DNA from: Desulfuromonadaceae bacterium GWC2_58_13
GTDB taxonomy: Bacteria > Desulfobacterota > Desulfuromonadia > Desulfuromonadales > Trichloromonadaceae
Direction of reading: 5' to 3'
DNA length: 23,184 nt
Assembly (NCBI GenBank): GCA_001825565.1
Contig: MHXM01000011.1
Location: 1-23,184, forward strand
Numbering within the stretch: the first letter of the stretch is position 1; every line of letters starts with the position of its first letter. The notes under the pieces are model-generated. The model was not told the DNA's origin, did no database searches, and worked only from the letters and a program-made list of their open reading frames with translations. The translations under genes were made by a program, and so were the position numbers. Below, piece after piece: positions 14,184 through 21,476 of this stretch.

Positions 14184-14939
14184 TTATCGCCGGCCCAGCA
14201 GTCGCAACAGTCCGTCGAGGGCGGTGTACGGATGGGGTGGGCATCCGGGAATGTACAGGTCAACGGGAAGAAGGTTGCCGATACCGTTGTTCCCCTCGGG
14301 GCTGCCGGCGAACGGGCCTCCGGCGATGGCGCAGGCGCCGGAGGCGATTACCAGTTTGGGTTCGGGAATGGCGGCGTAGGTGTCGAGCAGGGCGCTTTTC
14401 ATGTTATCGGTGACCGGTCCGGTGACCATTATTCCGTCGGCATGACGTGGGGAGGCGACAAACTGGATTCCGAATCGGCCGAGGTCGAAGGCCAGGGTGC
14501 CGAGCACGTTGAGGTCCGCCTCGCAGGCGTTGCAGCCGCCGGCCGAGACCTGGCGCAGTTTCAACGAGCGGCCGAAGAGCTTGAGCATTCGTTCGCCCAG
14601 CCGGTCGGCCAGGCGGTGGACCTCGTCTTCCAGCAGCAGGTGCTCCCGCTGGCTGGCTGCCAACCGGTAGTCGTTGCTGAAGGTCAGGGCGCCGTGTTCG
14701 GCCGCGGCCGGGCAGTCGGCACAGAAAAGGCAGCGGCCGAGATCGATCTGCAGCTTATCTCCGTTGCTGCGCAGAGCGGCAAAGGGGCAGCTGGCCACGG
14801 CGGCGGCGCGGATCTGAGGAGAAAGCGTGGGGGAAAGCCGTGGCAGGCCCCGGAAACGTTCCGGGAGGGTCGGTTCGACCTTGGGGAATTTGGCGGTCCG
14901 GTGTCCCTGGCGCAGGCGTTCGCGGAGAATTGTCAGCAT
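14184..14939 (-). CDS. Ehr/HycG-like small subunit: ferredoxin-NuoB fusion
   Basis: A 251-residue iron-sulfur subunit of the membrane complex encoded upstream. Residues 45-80 form a reduced ferredoxin-type domain that could hold one [4Fe-4S] cluster through C51 (SCPFAAL) and C70, C73, C76 (GRCLFCADCP). Residues 125-251 are the NuoB/HycG domain, with ligands C136 and C139 (GGCNACE), C203 (GACA) and C233 (PGCPPHP) for the proximal (N2-type) cluster. In hydrogenase-3/4 and complex I these are separate proteins (HycF/HyfH or NuoI, and HycG/HyfI or NuoB); here they are joined and the ferredoxin part is halved. It is last in the operon, 11 bases after the large-subunit gene. It probably passes electrons between an unknown partner and the large subunit. 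Confidence 0.9.
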   Translation of the reverse strand: MLTILRERLRQGHRTAKFPKVEPTLPERFRGLPRLSPTLSPQIRAAAVASCPFAALRSNGDKLQIDLGRCLFCADCPAAAEHGALTFSNDYRLAASQREHLLLEDEVHRLADRLGERMLKLFGRSLKLRQVSAGGCNACEADLNVLGTLAFDLGRFGIQFVASPRHADGIMVTGPVTDNMKSALLDTYAAIPEPKLVIASGACAIAGGPFAGSPEGNNGIGNLLPVDLYIPGCPPHPYTALDGLLRLLGRR

Positions 14940-14950
14940 GAATGCGCTCC

Positions 14951-16471
14951 TTACAGGTCAAAGCCGCAATAGGAAAGGTTGAAACTTTTGTTGCACAAGG
15001 GAAAATCGGATATCTGCTGGCCCCGCAGGGCCATGGCCAGTCCGCTCCAGTTGTGAAAAGACGGATCGACGATTTTGTAACGGGAGATGTGTCCCTGGCG
15101 GTCGGTGATGGCCGCATGGACCACCTCCCCGCGCCAGCCTTCACAGAGCGAGACAGCCAGCGAATCGGGGGCCAGGGGGGCCAGAGGACGAAAGATGCCT
15201 CCGGCCGGCAGCCGTTTGAGGGTATCGCGGATCAGCTTGATGGATGCGTAGGTTTCCCGCCGGCGCACATTGCCCCGGGCAAAAACGTCGCCATCCGTTT
15301 CGATGATCGGCATATCCAGAAACTCATCATCGATGCCGAAGGGATGATGTAGCCGCGCATCTCGCACCAGGCCACAGGCCTTGGCCGCCACTCCGACCAG
15401 GCCCAGGTTTTCGGCGTCGTCGATCGAAATCCGGCCGGTTCCCTCGAAACGGGCCAGCACCGAGGGGCTGTCGAAACAGATGTCAAAGGCCCCCCGCGTT
15501 TCCGGTTCGAGAACATCCAGGCGTTTCAGAATCCTCTCGATCAAGGCGGCATCCAGATCGAATTGCACTCCGCCGGGGCGTACCAGGCCGCGACCGAAGC
15601 GGCTACCGCAAAGCTCGGCCATCAGGTTGAGATAATCGCCGCGCAGCCGGCCGCAGAAGGAAGAGGTCGGCAAGAAGCCGACGTCGCCGGCCAGCGCGCC
15701 GATATCCCCGACGTGGTTGGCCAGCCGTTCCAGCTCAAGGCCAATGGCGCGGATGGCGTGAGCCCGCGGCAGGGCGTCATGGCCGGAGAGGCTCTCCAGC
15801 ATCTGGCAACTGGCGGTGGTGTGGCCGATGGTGGTATCTCCGGCGACGGTTTCAAGTTGCCGGAGGGTGACGAGCGACGGGGTGCCGATCAGTTGTTGCT
15901 CGATGCCGCGATGCTGATAGCCGAGGGAAATTTCCAGATGCATGACCTCTTCGCCGTGGCACTGAAAGCGGAAGTGCCCCGGTTCGATAACGCCGGCATG
16001 CACCGGTCCGACGGCCACCTCGTGAACCTCCTCCCCTTCCACCCGATAGAACTCCATGTCGCCGGGAACCGGGTGTTGCCCCGGGTCGCGTCCCCAGATG
16101 TCGGCGACCGGGAGCCAGGCCCGGTGAAAACGCACCGGCTTCAACCAGGGATGACCTTCGGGCCGCACCCCGTATTGCTCGGCCAGCTCGCGCTCGAACA
16201 GATGCAGTTGCGGACAGTCGGGGGTCAACGAGGGATAGTTGCCGGATACCTGGGTGTGGAGCAACGCCAGTTCCCCTTTCCAGTCGCGGGCCAGAATCGC
16301 ATAAATGTCCAATCCAGCGGTCGTCGGATAGCCGAAGAAACTGGCGACCCGGGCGTCGCCGGCGACCTCTTCGAGCAGCGATTCGCGAAAAACCGAAAAG
16401 TCGAGCCGGGGCAACTCGGCCAGCGGTACGCAGGCCCCGTGACGGAAACGGATCAGCTTGGAGCGATTCAT
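14951..16471 (-). CDS. Ehr/HycE-like large subunit (NuoC-NuoD fusion) lacking NiFe ligands
   Basis: A 506-residue peripheral subunit: a NuoC-like domain (about 1-155, with HLFERELAEQYGV) fused to a NuoD/HycE-like domain (about 165-506, with GYQHRGIEQ and LELERLANHVGDIG). In group 4 hydrogenases the metal site is two CxxC pairs. Here the first motif reads ETVAGDTTIGH (207-217), with Ala210 and Thr213 where Cys is expected. The C-terminal motif reads NLSYCGFDL (498-506) instead of DPCYSC. It therefore cannot bind the usual [NiFe] centre and is not a standard hydrogenase. This loss defines the Ehr (energy-converting hydrogenase related) complexes described in Geobacter. The ATG at 16471 overlaps the upstream gene's stop by 4 bases (ATGA), implying coupling. 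Substrate or partner unknown. Confidence 0.92.
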   Translation of the reverse strand: MNRSKLIRFRHGACVPLAELPRLDFSVFRESLLEEVAGDARVASFFGYPTTAGLDIYAILARDWKGELALLHTQVSGNYPSLTPDCPQLHLFERELAEQYGVRPEGHPWLKPVRFHRAWLPVADIWGRDPGQHPVPGDMEFYRVEGEEVHEVAVGPVHAGVIEPGHFRFQCHGEEVMHLEISLGYQHRGIEQQLIGTPSLVTLRQLETVAGDTTIGHTTASCQMLESLSGHDALPRAHAIRAIGLELERLANHVGDIGALAGDVGFLPTSSFCGRLRGDYLNLMAELCGSRFGRGLVRPGGVQFDLDAALIERILKRLDVLEPETRGAFDICFDSPSVLARFEGTGRISIDDAENLGLVGVAAKACGLVRDARLHHPFGIDDEFLDMPIIETDGDVFARGNVRRRETYASIKLIRDTLKRLPAGGIFRPLAPLAPDSLAVSLCEGWRGEVVHAAITDRQGHISRYKIVDPSFHNWSGLAMALRGQQISDFPLCNKSFNLSYCGFDL

Positions 16472-17892
16472 GGCTGCACCTCCAGCAAGGCGGCGGCTTG
16501 GCGCAAGGCGTTCTGCAGCGGCTCGGGGAGGTAAACCCCGAGCAGCAGGACCATCAGGAGAAAGATCAGTGGCGAAATGTACAGCAATGGGCGATCGGTG
16601 AATCCGGTGGGCTTCTCTGTGGCCTCGCCCTGGGTTGCGGCAAGGACGGTCGCGCCCATGCCGATAAAAACCGTGGCCAGAAAGATCAGGACCAGCAACC
16701 CGACGACAACCCGGTCGCCGGCGAAGATACCGCGCAGGATGGTGAACTCGCTCATGAACGGCCCGAAGGGCGGAGAACCGGTGATGGCAATGAATCCGGC
16801 CAGAAACAGGGTGCCCGAGACCGGCAGGGCTCTCAGGGCGCCGCGCACTTCGGAAAGATTCTTGCTCGCATAGGCGCGTTGAATGTTCCCCGCCGCGAGA
16901 AACAGGCAGCCTTTGGTGAGCGCGTTGTTGACCAGGTGCAGCATGGCACCGAAGGTGGCCAGCCCGCCGATCCCGACGCCCACGGCGAGCAGGCCCATGT
17001 GCTCGACCGAGGAGTAGGCGAGCAGCCGCTTGATGTCCGGTTGCCGCACCATGAAGATTGCCGCCAGCAGCAGCGACAGCAGCCCCATGCCCAGCAGCGC
17101 CTGGCGCGCCATGGCGCCATCGCCGGCCGCAGTCATCAGTTGCACACCCCGCAGGATCGCCAGAAAAGAGACGCTGGTCAGCCCCCCGGCCAGCAGCGCC
17201 CCGACCAATCCCGGTGCTTCGCCGTAGGCGTCCGGTTTCCAGGTGTGCAGCGGCGCCAGCCCCATTTTGGTGCCGAAGCCGACCAGCAGGAAGACGAAAC
17301 CGGCGCGCAGCCAGGGTCCGGAAAGGGTCGGTGCCGAAACCAGCAGGTCATCGAGATGCAGGCTGACCGGCGTGCCGCTTCCGAGCGCCGAATAGGCGAC
17401 GAACAGGATGCCCAGCATGGCCAGGGCGATCCCGACCGAGCAGATCAACAGGTACTTCCAGGTGGCCTCGATGGAGAGCCGATTGCGGTTGAAGTAGATC
17501 AGCGGGGCGCTGGCGATGGTGGTGGCCTCGGCCGCCATCCACATCAGCCCCATATGGCGGGAGGCCACCGCCAGGGTCATGAAGGAGAGAAAAACCAGCA
17601 GGCAGGGGACCATGACCTGGTTGCCGCGGTCGCGCCGCAAATCCAGATAACCGACCGCGTAGAGGGCGCAGCCGAAAAAAAGAATGCTGGTAACCACCAG
17701 AACCACGGTGGACAAGGCGTCGAGGCCGAGCCAATGGCCATCCGCCGGAAACCGGCCGAAAGCGAAAAGAAGTACCAGTAACAGATGCAGGGCGCTGGTC
17801 GCCGGCAGCAGCCAGGAACGGGCCTGATACCAGGGAGTGACCAGGCTGAGGGCGGCGGGAAGCAGGGGAAAGAAGATCAGGATTGCAAGCAT
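16468..17892 (-). CDS. HyfF/NuoN-like antiporter-type membrane subunit
   Basis: A 474-residue, roughly 13-14-helix member of the proton-conducting antiporter-like (NuoL/M/N) family. It carries the expected elements: a Glu-containing helix (WMAAEATTIASAPLIYF) near residue 122, the conserved KMGLAPLHTWKPDAYGEAP (about 210-228) with its central Lys, and IKRLLAYSSVEHMGLLAVG (about 279-297). These charged residues form the proton path in complex I. It lies 4 bases after the HyfE-like gene and overlaps the large-subunit gene by 4 bases. In hydrogenase-4, HyfF fills the NuoN-like position next to HyfE, which fits this order. Expected to pump H+ or Na+ across the inner membrane. Confidence 0.93.
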   Translation of the reverse strand: MLAILIFFPLLPAALSLVTPWYQARSWLLPATSALHLLLVLLFAFGRFPADGHWLGLDALSTVVLVVTSILFFGCALYAVGYLDLRRDRGNQVMVPCLLVFLSFMTLAVASRHMGLMWMAAEATTIASAPLIYFNRNRLSIEATWKYLLICSVGIALAMLGILFVAYSALGSGTPVSLHLDDLLVSAPTLSGPWLRAGFVFLLVGFGTKMGLAPLHTWKPDAYGEAPGLVGALLAGGLTSVSFLAILRGVQLMTAAGDGAMARQALLGMGLLSLLLAAIFMVRQPDIKRLLAYSSVEHMGLLAVGVGIGGLATFGAMLHLVNNALTKGCLFLAAGNIQRAYASKNLSEVRGALRALPVSGTLFLAGFIAITGSPPFGPFMSEFTILRGIFAGDRVVVGLLVLIFLATVFIGMGATVLAATQGEATEKPTGFTDRPLLYISPLIFLLMVLLLGVYLPEPLQNALRQAAALLEVQP

Positions 17893-17896
17893 CGCT

Positions 17897-18535
17897 TTAT
17901 TCCTTCAGGGCGGAGAGATGTTCTGTGTTGAGCGTGGAGAACTCCCGGCTGATCTGGTTGAGCACGATCCCCATGACAAAGACGCCGACCAGCAGGTCAA
18001 GCAGCACCCCCGCCTCGACCATCATCGGCATCGCTTCGCTGAGCAGGACGCCGAAGATGAAGATGCCGTTCTCCAGCATCAGATAGCCGAGTATCTGGGT
18101 AATGGCCTTGCGCCGGGTAATCAGCAGCAGAAAGCCGGCGAACATGGTCGCCAGGGCGGTCGGCACGTTCAACCCTCCGTGATGAGCCGGAATCAGAGGC
18201 AAAAAATCGGCGAACAAAAAGGCTCCGGCGGTGATCAGCGCCCCGAGGATCAGGGTTGGCACATAGCCGATGATCGGCTCCACCTCGCGCCGGATGCGGA
18301 CCTCGCGGATCGCTCGCAGCAGCAGCCAGGGGATGAAGGCTCCCTTGAAGGTAAAGGCGCCGACAGCGAGCAACAGGGAATGTCCGGACAATCCATGGGT
18401 CGTCAGCGGCAACAGGGACAGCAGCGCCCCCTGCACGGAGACCACCCGGATACAGGCGACGAGGCGCGAGCTGCCGAGGGTGAAAAAGTTGATCAGGATC
18501 ACAGCCAGCAAAAGGGCATTGGTCAGTTCCATCAT
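17897..18535 (-). CDS. HyfE-like small membrane subunit
   Basis: A 212-residue protein with six or seven hydrophobic segments, of normal HyfE length; its C-terminal half corresponds to complex I NuoK (RRKAITQILGYLMLENGIFI, the NuoK-like Glu helix, at about 142-161, then LLSEAMPMMVEAGVLLDLLV with two more acidic positions). In hydrogenase-4 this subunit joins the antiporter-like subunits to the rest of the membrane arm and contributes a proton route. A second Met follows the first, so the start may be 18532. It sits 44 bases after the HyfC-like gene and 4 bases before the HyfF-like gene. Confidence 0.9.
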   Translation of the reverse strand: MMELTNALLLAVILINFFTLGSSRLVACIRVVSVQGALLSLLPLTTHGLSGHSLLLAVGAFTFKGAFIPWLLLRAIREVRIRREVEPIIGYVPTLILGALITAGAFLFADFLPLIPAHHGGLNVPTALATMFAGFLLLITRRKAITQILGYLMLENGIFIFGVLLSEAMPMMVEAGVLLDLLVGVFVMGIVLNQISREFSTLNTEHLSALKE

Positions 18536-18579
18536 GATTGCATCTCCATCAGAGTCCCTCCCGGTTCAGCGAAGAGGGT

Positions 18580-19494
18580 TCAACGCAGCACCAGCACGAG
18601 CGCGAAAATCGACAGCAGCGAGGTGCCGATCAGAACCTGCGGCACCCGGGGGAGGCGCAGCCGGGCCATGGTCGACTCCACCACGCCGATGGCCACCGCC
18701 ACCCCCAGTTGCCCGCCCAGGAAGACCAGCGCATCGGTCAGCCACCAGCCGGTCTGCAAGGGCAACAGGATCCGCACCAGCAACGCGCCGAGCACCATCA
18801 GCTTGAGCGATGCTCCATACAGGATCATGCCGAAAGCCGGACCGCTGTGGTCGAGAACCATGACCTCGTGGATCATGGTCAATTCCAGGTGGGTCGTGGG
18901 ATCGTCAAAGGGAATGCGCGAATTTTCCACCAGCAGCACGACAAACAGGCAGACCAGAATCAGCCCCAGGGCGGCGCCTGCGTCGCTGCGCCAGGCTTCG
19001 GTCAGATGTGGCCCCAGCAGGGCGTTCAGGGAAAATCCCTCGGATAGCCGGGCCAGTACCAGCAGGGCGAAGAGCACGGTCGGTTCGGCCAGGCAGGAAA
19101 AAGTGACTTCGCGTACCGCGCCCATCCCTTCGAAGCTCGATCCGGTGTCGAGAGCGGCCGTCGCGGTGAAGAACCGAGCCAGTCCGAACAGGTAAACGAA
19201 AAGAATCAGGTCGCCCTCGAAGGAAACCGGCGCCGGCAGGGCGCCAAAGGGAATCATCAGGGACGCCAGCAGCGGAACTACCAGTCCGACCACCGGCCCG
19301 GCCAGGAACACCCAGGTGGTGGTGGTGCTGAAGACAAACCCCTTGCGCCAGAGCCGGGCGAGATCGTAATAGGGTTGCAGCAGCGGGGCCCCGACCCGTC
19401 CGGCGAAACGCGCCTTGGTCTTGACGATGACCCCTTGCAGCAGTGGGGCGAAGAGAAGCAACAGAGTCAGGTGCAGAACCAGTCCGCCGATCAT
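18580..19494 (-). CDS. HyfC/NuoH-like membrane anchor subunit
   Basis: A 304-residue subunit with about eight membrane helices, homologous to complex I NuoH and hydrogenase HycD/HyfC. Family motifs are clear: KTKARFAGRVGAPLLQPYYD (25-44), SSFEGMGAVREVTF (119-132) and ENSRIPFDDPTTHLELTMIH (190-209). The last forms the loop that docks the soluble arm and, in complex I, lines the quinone chamber. The soluble large and small subunits encoded downstream should bind here. The gene lies 13 bases after the second HyfB-like gene. The motif E190-R193-PFDDP is intact, so coupling of electron transfer to ion movement appears possible. Confidence 0.93.
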   Translation of the reverse strand: MIGGLVLHLTLLLLFAPLLQGVIVKTKARFAGRVGAPLLQPYYDLARLWRKGFVFSTTTTWVFLAGPVVGLVVPLLASLMIPFGALPAPVSFEGDLILFVYLFGLARFFTATAALDTGSSFEGMGAVREVTFSCLAEPTVLFALLVLARLSEGFSLNALLGPHLTEAWRSDAGAALGLILVCLFVVLLVENSRIPFDDPTTHLELTMIHEVMVLDHSGPAFGMILYGASLKLMVLGALLVRILLPLQTGWWLTDALVFLGGQLGVAVAIGVVESTMARLRLPRVPQVLIGTSLLSIFALVLVLR

Positions 19495-19507
19495 GAAAAA
19501 TCCCCTT

Positions 19508-21475
19508 TCAGAGTGTGAAGAGCGTCAGCAGAACGACCAGGGTCAGGGCGACGTACAGCAGGTAAATGGCCGTCACTCCGTTCTGAATCCTCGCCCGTAG
19601 ATGGCGGAACAGCCAGGCGCCGCCACGGAACAGGGGAAACAGCATCCGGTCGAGAACCGCATCGGGGGTATGCGATGAAAATCGCTCCGGAACCGGAAAC
19701 AAGCCCGACACCCGACCGCCGTGGCGTTCGCTCCAGAGTCCGAAGTGAAACAACCGTACCAGAAAATCGGCGAAGGAACTGGCCGTGTACTGCATGCGCC
19801 GGGTTGGAAACCGATACCCGCATCCCCAGGTGGAGACATCGCGCCGCGCCCCCCGGGCGGCGTGCCGCAGCCAGAGCATCCCGGCCAGCAGCAGCGCCAG
19901 CAGCAGCCAGCTGACCAGCCCGATCCGGCCCAGGGGCGCCAGGGTCGTGTTCAGCAGGGCCGCGCCGTTCGCTCCCGACCAGTCGGCGACCGCGGCGCGC
20001 AGCAGCGGCGCGAGGGTGCCCGGCAACAGGCCGATCCAGGCACAGGCGGCCAGCAGCACCACCATTGGTGCCAGCATCACCGGCGGAGCCTCATGAGCCT
20101 GCGCCGCCGCCGTGCTGCGGGGTTCTCCGAGGAAGGCGATGCCGAACACCTTGACGAAACAGGCCAGGGCAAGTCCGCCGATCAAGGCCAGGGCGGGAGC
20201 GGCCAGCGCCGCCACCCCCAGCAGCGCGGCCGGTTGCTTCAGGGTCTGAAACGCGCCCAGGTAGATCAGCCATTCGCTGATGAAGCCGTTGAATGGCGGC
20301 AACCCGCTGATCGCCACCGCCCCGCCGAGGAACAGCGCCCCGGTCCAGGGCTGACGCTTGAGCAATCCGCCGAAATGATCGATTTCCCGCGTGCCGACCC
20401 CATGGATAACCGAACCGGCGCTCAGAAAGAGAAGGGATTTGAACAGTCCGTGGTTGGCCACGTGCAGCAGGCAGCCGGCCAGACCGAGGGCCATCAGCTC
20501 GGGAAGCTGGTAGCTGCGTCCGAGCAGGGCGAGTCCCAGACCGATGGCAATGATGCCGATGTTCTCGACGCTGTGATAGGCCAGCAGGCGTTTGATGTCG
20601 TGCTGGGCCAGGGCCAGGGCCACACCCAGGATTCCGGAAACCATACCCAGCAGCAGCACCGTCCAGCCCCACCAGGGGGGGATTTCGGCGAACAGCGAAG
20701 TCAGCCGCACCAGTCCATAGATGCCGGTCTTGATCATCACCCCGGAGAGAAAGGCCGAGGCATGGCTGGGAGCCGCCGCATGGGCTCCGGGAAGCCAGAA
20801 GTGCAAGGGCATGAGGCCCGATTTCAGGCCGAAAGCGAACAACCCGAGCAGAAAGATCAGGGTGCTTCCAGCCGCCGGCAGACTTCCCGCTTCGGGCCAC
20901 ATCAGCGAACCGGCACCCCGTTCGAGCAGGGGAAACAACGCGAATAGCGCCAGGGTGCCGCAATGGGTGGCGATCAGATAAACGAATCCGGCGCGCCGGG
21001 CGTCCTCCTTGTGATCTTCGGTGGAAATGAGAAAAAAACCGGACAGGGCCATCAGTTCCCATCCCGTCAGAAACAGGACGCCGTTGCGCGAGGTGAGGAG
21101 CAGCATCACCGAGCCGACGATAAAACCATAGAAAAACCGGAGTTTGCGACCGTTGGCGGGGTGCTCCCGCTGCGGCCAGTAGCCGAGACCGTACACCGCC
21201 CCGCATGGCGCCAGCAGAAAAAGGGGGAGCAAAAAGGTGGCCGAAATCGCATCGAGACGCAGGGCCACGGCCCCGCCGGGAAAGGACATGGGCCATTCGA
21301 GGCGGGCTTCCCCCCCCTGGCCCAGAACCAGAACCAGGGCGATAAGACCACAGGCGGATCCCGCCAGAACCGCCAGACAGGCGAGCCGTTCGCCACCGTG
21401 GCCGTCCCGGCGACAGAAAAGACCCGGAACGCCGGAGACCATCATCAACAGAATCCCTCCCAGCAGCCAGATCAT
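19508..21475 (-). CDS. HyfB/NuoL-like antiporter subunit, second tandem copy
   Basis: A 655-residue membrane protein with 14 or more helices, of the hydrogenase-4 B / NuoL type. Signatures are FLTGWELMALSGFFLIS with the key Glu near 142, GLMPLHFWLPGAHAAAPSHA followed by SGVMIKTGIYG with its Lys, DIKRLLAYHSVENIGI, and GLPPFNGFISEWLIYLG. The C-terminal extension (CGYRFPTRRMQYTASSF, then a final membrane helix) is typical of HyfB. The start at 21475 has GGGAGG just upstream, across the stop of the preceding paralogue, so translation is probably coupled. It is paralogous to the gene at 21477-23184 along its whole length. Expected to translocate H+ or Na+. Confidence 0.93.
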   Translation of the reverse strand: MIWLLGGILLMMVSGVPGLFCRRDGHGGERLACLAVLAGSACGLIALVLVLGQGGEARLEWPMSFPGGAVALRLDAISATFLLPLFLLAPCGAVYGLGYWPQREHPANGRKLRFFYGFIVGSVMLLLTSRNGVLFLTGWELMALSGFFLISTEDHKEDARRAGFVYLIATHCGTLALFALFPLLERGAGSLMWPEAGSLPAAGSTLIFLLGLFAFGLKSGLMPLHFWLPGAHAAAPSHASAFLSGVMIKTGIYGLVRLTSLFAEIPPWWGWTVLLLGMVSGILGVALALAQHDIKRLLAYHSVENIGIIAIGLGLALLGRSYQLPELMALGLAGCLLHVANHGLFKSLLFLSAGSVIHGVGTREIDHFGGLLKRQPWTGALFLGGAVAISGLPPFNGFISEWLIYLGAFQTLKQPAALLGVAALAAPALALIGGLALACFVKVFGIAFLGEPRSTAAAQAHEAPPVMLAPMVVLLAACAWIGLLPGTLAPLLRAAVADWSGANGAALLNTTLAPLGRIGLVSWLLLALLLAGMLWLRHAARGARRDVSTWGCGYRFPTRRMQYTASSFADFLVRLFHFGLWSERHGGRVSGLFPVPERFSSHTPDAVLDRMLFPLFRGGAWLFRHLRARIQNGVTAIYLLYVALTLVVLLTLFTL

Positions 21476-21476
21476 T

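Noticed and set aside
14061..14972. Long plus-strand open frames opposite the Ehr-like operon (also at 15563, 16498, 17837, 19721)
   Set aside because: They mirror real genes in a high-G+C region, lack domains and ribosome sites, and have low-complexity Gln/Arg/Gly-rich composition.
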